Of a stretch of 64,000 bases of DNA, positions 53,801-61,246 are shown in pieces. The notes under the pieces were generated by a model that was not told the origin of the DNA, searched no databases, and saw nothing but the letters and a program-made list of their open reading frames with translations. Numbering within the stretch: the first letter of the stretch is position 1; each line of letters opens with the position of its first letter. Source of the stretch: Strix aluco (lineage: Eukaryota; Chordata; Aves; Strigiformes; Strigidae); assembly GCF_031877795.1 (NCBI RefSeq), contig NC_133935.1, positions 72,558,303 to 72,622,302 of the forward strand, read 5' to 3'. Both the position numbers and the translations under genes were made by a program.

Positions 53801-55124
53801 TGAGAGTTGGATGTTTGGGGAATTTTTGGTGAGTAAGCTTTCTTTCCTTTTCATCTCATTTTTCAGATGTGGAGTCATCAGTCAGCAGCCAGTCTCCCTG
53901 TTACTCGCCAAGGCAGACAGAAAGCTGCTTCAGCTCTAGTCCTGACATGGTGTGTACTGCCCCTTTATGGCTTTGCAGGGTACATTTGAATTATATCTGT
54001 ATGCCTGAGTGAATCTAAGGGTGGATGTAGCTGGAATCTTATTTATGTTTTTGTTTTGTACAAGGCAACTTCAAGGCAACAAGACAAGAAAAGATTAGCT
54101 GTAAATTTTCCTAAGTAGTTTAACAGACATGTGGTCTGGTCTCTTGATAATACCAGGCCTTGTGGAATTACAGTAAAGTGACTTCTGTATTCTTCCTTGA
54201 TGTATAGCTACCTCGCATCACATGTCTGTAAGGCAGGTGGATTTGACACACCGTGTGTTTTCAGCCATTCTTGAACACCAAAATGCCACAATGTAAGAAT
54301 ATAAATTCTGTGTGCGAGTGAAGGTCTGCCTTACCCACCTTCTCTTCAACAACGGCCACAAGTACACCCTTGGAGAAAGAATTTAAAAAAACAAACAAAC
54401 AACCAAAATCTGGCCTTTCTGTTTATTTAATTAACTTGGTCATCAATGTAGTCCTTAGTTATTGAACTATTTAAACAGTTGCATTCACACAATTCTGTTC
54501 AAACAGTCTGAAGAGGAAGACGCAGCCAAAAAGAAGGAATATCTGAACAATCAGTCCTTGAAGATCAGTGATGCCAACCCAGTCTCAGGCTCAGCAAGCA
54601 CAGAGCGCCCCAAGACCTCTCACACCAGACCTCTCCAGCCCAGCAGTACTTTGACTAGAGAAGAAGCAAACCATCTTCAGGAGAAAAGGTCTATTTTATG
54701 TGCCACAGAGGAGGAAAGTAAAAACCAGCCCGCCCCATCTGAGGGCAGCTCCTTACACCAAGCTCTCAAAAGAGGGAATGTCACTCGCAGTACCCGCCGT
54801 GATGTTTGGTCGCAGACTGAGAGCTCTGTTCCAGAAGCAGAGAAGGTGGATGTTGCCACCCAGTGTGGCAGGATGCGGGTGTGCAGCTGTGGGGGCTCCC
54901 GCCCCTCTGCCCGCAGCCCGGGGGGGGTCCCTCCTCCCAGCACCGCGGGCACCGCTGGAGGGCACGAAATGCTGGCCCATGAGGGGCTGCAGCCTGCGGG
55001 CACGGGCAGCGCGGCCGCAACAGCGGCGTTTTCTGCTGAAGCCGAGTATCTGAGCTTGGCTGGCAGGAGGACTCTAGAGGTGCTGAATTACGTTAATATA
55101 ATGAAGGAGAGAGATAAGCACTGA
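35863..55124 (+). CDS. REDIC1: REDIC1 (C12orf40), regulator of DNA class I crossover intermediates 1; complete 13-exon coding model
   Basis: Gene-level entry. In mammals this germline nuclear protein acts at meiotic recombination intermediates and supports class I crossovers; loss causes meiotic arrest and infertility. Thirteen coding exons (23, 40, 136, 133, 67, 201, 110, 533, 73, 106, 49, 83 and 618 nt) join with matching phases at every junction and total 2,172 nt: 723 residues plus stop, against about 650 in human. Conservation with my recollection of the human protein is highest at the N-terminus (MNWVGGSRSRIILKQERRKQ, then KLKSKMKLLEVSSPKSSAVS). Blocks recur in the middle (VDRHLEGIFTAPKQV, KESAWRQNQLFGFEE, SPCYSPRQTESCFSSS) and at the C-terminus (QTESSVPEAEKVDVATQC). 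No enzyme fold is evident and most of the chain looks disordered. Ordinary spliced gene, divergent from ABCD2. Confidence 0.93.
35932..36330 (+). repeat. Minisatellite, unit about 48 bp, in REDIC1 intron 1
   Basis: About eight imperfect tandem copies of a unit built around GTGTCCCCTCACAGACTGGG followed by a CACAGCCATGGTGTGTGTGACAG-like half. Copies start near 35,932, 35,979, 36,027, 36,075 and 36,131, so spacing is 47-56 bp, and later copies are more degraded. The array begins fewer than 50 bp after the exon 1 donor. Open frames across it on both strands are repeat artefacts. Confidence 0.9.
37745..37784 (+). CDS. REDIC1: REDIC1 exon 2
   Basis: 40 nt, phase 2 in, phase 0 out; acceptor TTTCAG|GAGCAG, donor AAAAG|GTAAAC. 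Encodes (R)SRIILKQERRKQK, a basic, highly conserved N-terminal segment. Too short to find without the neighbouring exons. Confidence 0.93.
39867..40002 (+). CDS. REDIC1: REDIC1 exon 3
   Basis: 136 nt, phase 0 in, phase 1 out; acceptor TGTAG|GAATTC, donor ACTG|GTGAGT. Encodes EFFEKKKLKSKMKLLEVSSP and SAVSLDLLNLYVVNQIST, the best conserved part of the protein. Confidence 0.96.
40450..40572 (+). mobile_element. CR1 LINE 3' end
   Basis: Short 3' terminal CR1 piece with the typical GTGGTGCTTAGGGACATGGT, GGTTGGACTTGATGATCTTA and final AATGATTCTATGATTCT. Sense orientation in REDIC1 intron 3. Confidence 0.93.
40875..41007 (+). CDS. REDIC1: REDIC1 exon 4
   Basis: 133 nt, phase 1 in, phase 2 out; acceptor TTGCAG|AGAACA, donor AACAG|GTACTT. 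Encodes ENTRKPVHIDITEDVKMPVR and RHNVELPLSPLRTQHTSNLD, matching the human segment with IKMPLRKHNLELTMSP in order and spacing. Confidence 0.93.
41502..41568 (+). CDS. REDIC1: REDIC1 exon 5
   Basis: 67 nt, phase 2 in, phase 0 out; acceptor TACAAG|GTTACA, donor CATAAT|GTAAGT. Encodes LQKQVLDSRRQHLSEKVKYQ then HN, a charged helix-like piece. Assigned by splice signals, frame and position rather than strong conservation. Confidence 0.8.
43339..43539 (+). CDS. REDIC1: REDIC1 exon 6
   Basis: 201 nt, phase 0 at both ends; acceptor TGTCTAG|TTATCA, donor CCCAG|GTTTGG. Encodes LSQVTELKYADSCMEHEENI, then a Ser-rich part and EENFNTKLMGNTWEQTYEEK. Because it is phase 0-0 it could be skipped without a frame change. 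Confidence 0.88.
44340..46232 (+). mobile_element. CR1 LINE, about 1.9 kb, degenerate, sense in REDIC1 intron 6
   Basis: Follows the CR1 ORF2-to-3'-end layout. There is sequence like GACAAAGGACATGGAAAAGT, then the RT region (a FDKVSH-like piece near 45,183 and a decayed FADDTKL reading HDTKLAE near 45,430). The segment LGVLVDKKLYVSQQCALL is near 45,620. The 3' end at 46,200 reads GAGGTCCCTTCCAGACCAGA. Many stops and frameshifts; inactive. Confidence 0.88.
46516..46625 (+). CDS. REDIC1: REDIC1 exon 7
   Basis: 110 nt, phase 0 in, phase 2 out; acceptor TTCTCAG|CCAGGA, donor CATAG|GTAGGC. Encodes PGNSSSDQDPWIIKPLSQCI and FKKSDTVPQELFKPLH. It lies between a CR1 copy ending about 280 bp upstream and a solo LTR about 760 bp downstream. 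Confidence 0.87.
47383..47933 (+). mobile_element. Solo LTR of an avian endogenous retrovirus (ERVL-like)
   Basis: 551 bp beginning TGTCTTGGTTTTGGCTGG and ending TTAAACCACAACA (TG...CA ends). It contains the CCATATGACGTCATGCTCAG and TATATAAATTGG promoter block, an ATT microsatellite (47,764-47,781) and a CTGTCTTTATCTCAATC segment. These are features of an LTR common in modern bird genomes. Flanking 5-mers ATCCA and AGCCA differ at one base and may be an aged target duplication. No internal retroviral genes are present, so it is solo. Family name is not assigned. Confidence 0.85.
49124..49899 (-). mobile_element. Solo LTR with exact 5-bp target-site duplication
   Basis: 776 bp running from TGTCGTGGGTAGAG to CACACCGCCACA, flanked by the identical 5-mer GTAGG at 49,119-49,123 and 49,900-49,904. 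On the minus strand an AATAAA signal (plus-strand TTTATT at 49,175-49,180) lies about 50 bp from the LTR end, as expected for R-U5, so orientation is minus. No gag, pol or env sequence is attached. A 5-bp duplication fits several retroviral classes; the family is unassigned. Confidence 0.75.
50129..50179 (+). repeat. T-rich then C-rich polypyrimidine tract
   Basis: About 40 nt of T with scattered C followed by nine C, in REDIC1 intron 7 about 360 bp before the exon 8 acceptor. Composition and order resemble the tract at 20,938. Simple sequence. Confidence 0.75.
50536..51068 (+). CDS. REDIC1: REDIC1 exon 8 (largest internal exon)
   Basis: 533 nt, phase 2 in, phase 1 out; acceptor CCCCCAG|GCTGGG after a C-rich tract, donor AATG|GTGCGT. 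Encodes residues about 237-414, with LGYMNSASKNPVIMTSNESE, SDCSFLTLFEDESQPIHNN and DRHLEGIFTAPKQV, the last close to the human IFTVPEL block. The frame stays open 179 nt past the donor (stop at 51,245-51,247), so retention of intron 8 would add about 59 residues and end the protein. Confidence 0.92.
51326..51398 (+). CDS. REDIC1: REDIC1 exon 9
   Basis: 73 nt, phase 1 in, phase 2 out; acceptor TTTTAG|AGTCAT, donor AAAAG|GTGAGT. Encodes (E)SFAYHHDQQINLKENVENDS and RKK. Conservation is modest; splice signals and phases fit on both sides. Confidence 0.83.
52042..52147 (+). CDS. REDIC1: REDIC1 exon 10
   Basis: 106 nt, phase 2 in, phase 0 out; acceptor GTACAG|GAGGGG, donor GAAGAG|GTAACT. Encodes RGNHLPENSVFASLSDDESV and KESAWRQNQLFGFEE, which aligns with the human SKQSWDFGLDEI block. 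Confidence 0.9.
52715..52763 (+). CDS. REDIC1: REDIC1 exon 11
   Basis: 49 nt, phase 0 in, phase 1 out; encodes KEYKFGVSSNLHKVEK. Acceptor ACAAGAG|AAAGAG and donor GAAGG|GTTAGT. Several AG dinucleotides precede it, but only this acceptor keeps the frame open to the donor; the upstream ones read into a TGA. The donor is weaker than its neighbours. Confidence 0.82.
53867..53949 (+). CDS. REDIC1: REDIC1 exon 12
   Basis: 83 nt, phase 1 in, phase 0 out; acceptor TTTCAG|ATGTGG, donor ACATG|GTGTGT. Encodes (D)VESSVSSQSPCYSPRQTES then CFSSSPDM, matching the human SYSPRPTDSCFSSSSDL block almost residue for residue. Confidence 0.94.
54507..55124 (+). CDS. REDIC1: REDIC1 exon 13, coding part with stop
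   Basis: 618 nt, phase 0; acceptor AAACAG|TCTGAA, stop TGA at 55,122-55,124. Starts SEEEDAAKKKEYLNNQSLKI and contains the conserved C-terminal block QTESSVPEAEKVDVATQC (about residues 621-638). A Ser/Gly/Ala/Pro-rich tail follows, more GC-rich than the other exons, with a G tract near 54,917. It ends NIMKERDKH. The tail appears longer or more divergent than in human. Confidence 0.93.
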   Translation, partial: SEEEDAAKKKEYLNNQSLKISDANPVSGSASTERPKTSHTRPLQPSSTLTREEANHLQEKRSILCATEEESKNQPAPSEGSSLHQALKRGNVTRSTRRDVWSQTESSVPEAEKVDVATQCGRMRVCSCGGSRPSARSPGGVPPPSTAGTAGGHEMLAHEGLQPAGTGSAAATAAFSAEAEYLSLAGRRTLEVLNYVNIMKERDKH

Positions 55125-55805
55125 CCCGCTAGAATGGCATGTGAAGAATAGAGAAGTTTTGTCCTGTTCTCAGTGTGTTTCATTTAACTGGCATATCTTG
55201 ATTTTTCTAGCCTGGTTAGACAAAATATTTGTTTGCTGTTTGTTTGCTTTAAATTAGTATTAACTATAGATCTCTATCTACTCACTGCTGCCTCTAAGTA
55301 TGGATTGCTATAGATCTCTAACTGTTAACATAGGATTTTACAATAGCCTAGTAAATGTAAACCTGAGGAATTAGATTGGCGTCCCCACCATATATCCACA
55401 GGATTCTGTAGGTTGGGATTGACTTTGCTTCTCTTGAATGTAGTGGAAAGAGTCTGTTTCACTTCAAACCATATTTGATGTGGCTCTTAGTTCAGAACTG
55501 TTGTCTGATTCTTATCCATTTTAACAGACAAGCTACCCACTGCCATATGTTTGTCCTAAGTACAAAAATGGAAAACAACAGAAAATCTACATCTGCACAC
55601 ATAGAATGTAACTTTAAAAGAACTAACTTATTAATTTTTACCAAAAAAAAAGCTTAATTTTTCCTTCCATAGCAGTTCTACTGATTCATTATGTGGCTGT
55701 TAATACTGACAAATCTTTTATGTGTTCGTATTTTGCCTGCAGATTGAAAATCTGAAATGCTTTCATCTTCATTTCAGTATTTGTGTGAAGCTACAACTTA
55801 CAACA

Positions 55806-55811
55806 AATAAA
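55806..55811 (+). terminator. REDIC1 poly(A) signal AATAAA
   Basis: Canonical AATAAA about 680 bp after the stop codon, followed within 30 bp by a T/GT-rich stretch, consistent with a 3' end near 55,830. A second AATAAA at 56,212-56,217 could serve as an alternative. Confidence 0.75.
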
Positions 55812-55943
55812 AGTTTCTGATAATATTGTTTCTAGGTGATATTCTTTCCTTCTAAGAAAGTTCCTAGTAAAGGCGTCAGGGAGATTCACTCTGTTATTGA
55901 CATCTTCCACTTGTATATCCATACACTTTTACTTCCATACACA

Positions 55944-55981
55944 TCTCTCTCTCTCTGTAGATGTTACATGTGTGTGTGTGT
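55944..55981 (+). repeat. (CT)n and (GT)n microsatellites
   Basis: A short CT run (about 55,944-55,956) followed by a GT run (about 55,968-55,981), just beyond the REDIC1 3' end. Both are short and imperfect. Confidence 0.75.
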
Positions 55982-58900
55982 ATAAAAGTGTGTGGTGTAC
56001 ATGCTGGCATTAGCCGGCTGGCTGCGGGCAGGGATCCTGTTCATTACAAATGGGCTTGGGCAGAAGCTATGCTGGAGACTATAGCTTAAATAGTGCAGGA
56101 GATTTGCTTTTATAAGGTTAATATATTATACTTTCTCCCTTGGAGACAGCTGTTAAAGGATTCACTGCCTTCATTCTCACCAGGTCAGTTTCTTTTATTT
56201 CTACATTTTGTAATAAAAGGTTTTGTGGATGAAGGGCTGTGTGTCACCCAGCCCTGATGAGACCCGTCACCATTCTTTGTCTCCATTATCATCATCAAAG
56301 TAGTGGCTGTGCTGGCTCTTTTTTTTTTTTTTGCTGGCTTTTATTTTTGAAGATAAGAGCCCATTTTAAAAGAAGGTCTACACTGCTCAACAGTTTGCAA
56401 GTTTATGGCTATGCCATTTTAAAAATAGGGTTTCAGAAATTTCAGCAGACTTTTCTGTACTTGGAAGAAAACAGCATCGTCTTTTATATATACAAATTGC
56501 ATACATGGGAAGTGGTTTGCACAGCTGGACTTCTGAAACGTGTAACTATCATTTAGCCAATTCACTGCCCACTTCGTAAGGCTTGACATAAGCAGATTTT
56601 CTTTTTTAGGTTGACTCAATTTATTGTTAAAGTGAGCTCCCAAGTAATTTTTTCATCTGAAACGGCAATGCTCATCTTCTTCACAGGAACTATAATTTAT
56701 TTGAGTAACAGCTATGATTTGCTGAAAGCTCAGCCATTACCTGGGGTTTGTAAGGCACCGTTGTTCACCCAGCGTTACGAAGCCCGTGCAGACTGTGCCA
56801 CACCAGCAGCCGCCCCTGCTGCCCGGCGTTAGGACACCTCGAAGGCGGGCGTTTTCCTGGCAGTCCCCCATGCCTGGTACATACCTGTTGGCCTTCCCAA
56901 TGGCGAGTGTCCAGCGTCACGGCCCTCCTCACCGGGACTGCCCGGCTCGCTTGGTCTGCCAGCCTCCTGCAATATGCCGTGGCAGAGGCCACGTCACAGC
57001 TAAAAGCTCCAGCATTGTACATTTGAGATCTGAGGCGTTTTATTAGACTGGCAGATGTAAAATTGTCACATGGCCAGAGAGTTCTCCGGTGGCTGTGCTT
57101 AGAGAGATGCTGAAGTGGCCCAACCCAAGGCAAACTGCCATTAACTTGCAATGGAAGTTACGCTCCTGATTTCTGGCATCGGTGCTGGGACTTTTGAATT
57201 TTATTTTGTTTTACAGTGAAGTGAGGTACCCGAGTTCAGGCAGATACTCATGATCTGCAGAACTACCCTCTGAGCGGAACATATTACCAGTCTGCTCGTG
57301 TGACCCTATGGGACAAAGAGTGCAGGTCAGAACTGGGAAAAGAGAACTGGTTGCACAGTATGGATGTAGATGTGGGGGCTTTCAAATGAAGCAATACCTC
57401 CTTATTAAGTTATCTCTCATACCTCTCATAATTTAGAGCCTTTCAGTAGGTAAAGCTTATTTTCACTTCGGTCACTAATATAGAAACTCTCAAAATCTGT
57501 CCGGTTCCAGCCAGGTTTCAGCCTAGATTGCACCATTTCCCAGTAAGGGCTGAAATTACGCTGCTCAGTGCCAGACACCCATTTTCTGACTGGCTGTACA
57601 TCAGAGCTGCATACATGTCTCAAATGGGATAATTCAACACTTGGGATATGTCAATCACTGTAGATAATCATGTTCCAAAGCCTCTGGATGAGAGTGTATA
57701 GAATCCAATTACCTTATGATTTTTACCTGTAATTGCAAATCAATCAGAAGAAAGAAAACTATCTTTGTAGTGGTATGTGTGCTGGCAATGATTATAAATA
57801 AGGTAGTGTGCTCTTTTTAGCCACTAGAGAAGTATTTTAAAGTATTTATGTTACTATTATTGCATTAGAAGAGAATCATGCTTTGTCCTTATCTCGGTGC
57901 CAATCTTCCCCTCTGCTCAGGTGCTTTCTCTCACCTGATTTTTTTGTAACTTTTGGGAAGAGCTGAGTTTGGTTTAACAGGAATCTCCTCTCTCTCTCAG
58001 CAGTAGCCTCAAATCCAGCTTTCTTCACTTGCTACTTCAGCAGCCGATGATATTAATCCACCGATATTTGTAACCTCCAGTAATGACCATCATCCCACTA
58101 TACACATCCAGGCACCACCAGCTTTCTCTGAGGCAATAGCATAGGCAAAGAGGCTCCTTTTTCATCCATGGTAATCTTCCTCACAGTGTGCTAAGTCTCC
58201 AGGGAGGCCACAGAAATGTGTATGGTTTTAACTGTGTTTGGTAAGCAACAATTATAAGTTGAGTTTTGTTGGGGAAAAGGACAGAAGGGTGCCTGTAGTT
58301 AACTGAAGACTGGGAGCATTGGTTTAACGGTGGCACTTGAATGCTTCTAAATACAGATGGAAAGAAAGACTCACTGAAAACATTACCCTAAGCTTCAGTC
58401 AGAAGCAGTTTCAATATGCAGCTGGTAACCTTTATTCCTGTAAAATCAGCTCTTAATTACAGTAACCTGCAAGGTAAGGTTTTCTGGGCAAGCACCAACA
58501 GAAATTTTGTTTCATTAATGGGTCAGTTTATTGCTGGATGTTATTATGCCAAGAGCCTCAACAAACTTTGTAGAAATCCTTATTTCATTTTTGTGAAGGA
58601 TTATCATTGTAGGAAATGAGAAGCTTAAGTCTTCATACAAGTGATTATTTCTCAGGTGGAAAGTGTTTGTGAATTGGCTTTTTAAGGGTTTTAGCAGACA
58701 GCAGATTCAGGAAGGATGAGTTTCCTGGAAAAAATACTCAACTCCCTGCATCCAATGCCTCATCTATCCCCACAAAAGAGAATGACCTTTCTGCAATGCT
58801 TCTGCAGCCTCTTTTCACTGACAGCCTCTGATGGGTTAGAGGCGACAGTCCCAGGTACCCAAATCGGAGCTTGCTGCTCCAGGGCTGGTGATACCGAACA

Positions 58901-60111
58901 CCAGCAAGGTCTCATAACTCTGTGAGCGGAATACCAAACGCTCACCCTCTCTCCTAGACACACTGCTGTAAATTCACACCTTACACCTCAACAGCGCTCG
59001 CTCTGGATGCTGCAGCTCTCTGGATGCGAAAGCCAACAGAGACCAGCTCGCAGTGAGCTCCCGCGCAGCAGGCAGGCGGCTGCAGAGGGTGCTGATACAC
59101 CAGCTCCATGTGGAATCTTGGGCTAAAAGACAGAGTCAGTGGAGATGAGGCAGGAAGCTGCAAGAGGGCTGCTATTATATTTAATAGAGCTGAGATAAAA
59201 CATTTCCAAATCAACTGTTTGTGCATGCTTGCAGAGAGAGGGTTGTGATTTACTGACGCTGTGTCACACTCAGCACACAGGGACTGGCCTGGCGAAAGGA
59301 CCCAGAGCTGCAGCTGATCATGGGACAAGCCAATACATCGCACTGCAGAAGGTTAACTCTGTTCCCCGGGCTAGAGTAATTCTCAGGAAACAGGAGGTCT
59401 GGAAGGACATTTGCTCTCCAGAGAACCTGCACTCCAAATTTTCGGAGAACCCCAGACCAGCTGAGGCTGTTGGGGATCCCTGGAGCTTGCCGTGTCCAAG
59501 CCCTGCTTGGATGCTCTGAGCCATGACTGGCTGCTATCACCACACACCTGGGCTGAGGATGGAGGGACAAATCGTGCCAGGTAGGTGACGCCAGAGAAGC
59601 TGTGCCTGCTCACAGTGGCTGCTGCAGAGGCAGCCGCTGCCTGCAGCGGTTTCCTCCCTGTGCTGTGAGCAAGGCAGGAGCCCGGGGCTGGAGGAAGGAG
59701 ACCTGGGGGTGCGTGAGGAACAAGGCTGGGTGCTGCTGCCCTGCCCCCACCTCCTGGGAGCACATCTCCTGCCTCCGCTCACCACGTTTCCCCTCAGCAG
59801 TGAAGAGCAGAGGTATTTCACCCTGACACTAGCTGGTCCCCGAGTGCCACAGCCACAGTGCGTGGCAGCCCCGCAGCGGTGCATCGGGTTGTGGCTAACA
59901 TGGGCACAAATCGCTCGCCCACCAAGGACCTGGGGGGTCCCGCTGCCCTCAGTGTCTCCCTGTGAATCCCACCCACCATAATGAAAGCTGACATATAGAG
60001 ATAACATAAAAGCTACCTCAGCTGGTACCAGGCTGGGGGTGGCAGTCATCCACCACCTAGCTTACAAAAACTTTGCTTGCTCTTGAGTTTTTCCATCATT
60101 TTTAACAGCCC

Positions 60112-60543
60112 ATGAGAGGAGAGTGGCAGGAACACCAGCACCAGCCCCACCAGCTCCAATACCACATGGTGCAGCCGCCTCCCCCTCTGCCCCCCAGCCA
60201 ACCTCAGGGCTATGGGTACCCCAAATGCCAGGAGGGCAGGGGGGAAGCCACATGGCATCAGAGACCGGCTCTGACTGCGGTGACAGGGCACACTACCATA
60301 TCAGACACCCTGGACAAAACGAAGGAGCTCATCAGGAGCAGTCAGATGGGGTTTGAAAAGATTAAACCAAGCACCAATTTCACAGCAAGGCTTACTCCAA
60401 AGCACCACTTCCCAGCGGGGACCAGGCCACTCGCTGCAGGCCACGACTGCCACTGTGGGGGTGGAGACATCAGCTGGTGTTTGCAGGACAGCATGTTATG
60501 TGACTGCCTACAACCTCCCCTTCCACAACCGCAGCAATGCTAA
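60112..60543 (+). other. Unassigned open frame, 143 codons, His/Gln/Pro-rich start
   Basis: Not recognised. The frame opens with a biased stretch (HQHQPHQLQYHMVQPPPPLP and SQPQGYGYP), then an ordinary-looking middle (TISDTLDKTKELIRSS) and a Cys/His-rich end. No domain, clear promoter or splice partner was identified. It could be chance in GC-rich DNA, a lineage-specific transcript, or a decayed exon. Confidence 0.2.
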
Positions 60544-60943
60544 GTGACGCTGACTGAAGGTTTCAGACGGACAATCTGCATGAGGGATTTGGCGACAGCT
60601 GGCCGGGGATGTGGGGCCTCAACAGCCTCAGCTGTGGAAATGGCTTTGAGAAGAAGGAAAGCTGTGTGGGTGGGAAGGCTGCAAATGCCTCAGCACTGCC
60701 CAAGGGGAAGAGAGACACGTGTAAGACAGATCAGGCAGGGCAGCATCAGCCCTGAGCATTGTAATACAAACCCTCCCACAGTTCTGGAGAAAAGGACTAA
60801 AATGCAGTTCAGCTGTGCTACAGCTGCCTGTTCAGCACCCACACTTCATGCTTTGCCTGGTGAAGTCTGAACCAGTCTAGTCATGCCCCTCACTGGGGTT
60901 TCTGGGCATGCTGGGAGCCTTTGTCACACTGCTGGGGTGCTGA

Positions 60944-61246
60944 TGTCCCCTGTCACCTCCAGGAGCTTCACCGTGCTCCTCCCTCCAGGCACCCACGCAG
61001 CAGCTGGGGAAGAGCTTTGCACAGGCGCCTGGTGAGGACCTCTTCCTTAGGAGACTGGAGGATCGCTTCATCAGGTATCTGGGAGCGATGATGAACTATG
61101 CCAGTAACAAGATCAGGGAGATGGTGAGGAGCAACACTGACAGGCTACAAGCAAATAATCAGCAATTGGGTCCATTTAAACAAAATGCACCACAATGTCC
61201 TCAAGCGTGTGGGCACCCTGCTAAGAAGGAGAAGGGCAGGACATGA
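60944..61246 (+). other. Unassigned open frame with helix-like composition and splice-like borders
   Basis: One hundred codons open from just after a TGA at 60,941 to a TGA at 61,244. The inner part has a protein-like composition (EDLFLRRLEDRFIRYLGAMM, then NYASNKIREMVRSNTDRLQA). A good acceptor (CCCTCCAG|GCA, exon base 60,989) and a donor-like CAG|GTATCT (61,074/61,075) lie inside. There is no early ATG, so if coding it would be an internal exon or a pseudogene fragment. Function unknown. Confidence 0.25.

Larger units (their letters stand above)
35886..54506 (+). other. REDIC1 introns 1-12
   Basis: All introns in the model are GT-AG. Contents recognised: minisatellite (intron 1), CR1 end (intron 3), 1.9-kb CR1 (intron 6), two solo LTRs and a pyrimidine tract (intron 7). 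Elsewhere, including introns 2, 5 and 10-12, the sequence is AT-rich without recognised elements. Open frames at 53,350-53,660 lie in intron 11 on both strands and match nothing I know. Confidence 0.75.

Noticed and set aside
57426..57623. Possible SLC2A13 3' coding exon on the minus strand
   Set aside because: The translation does not resemble the C-terminus of that transporter, and no splice-bounded match was found elsewhere in 55,830-64,000.
59537..60049. A 170-codon minus-strand frame
   Set aside because: Rich in Ser, Cys, Arg and Gly with no recognisable domain, and overlapped by equally long frames on the other strand; probably chance in GC-rich sequence.
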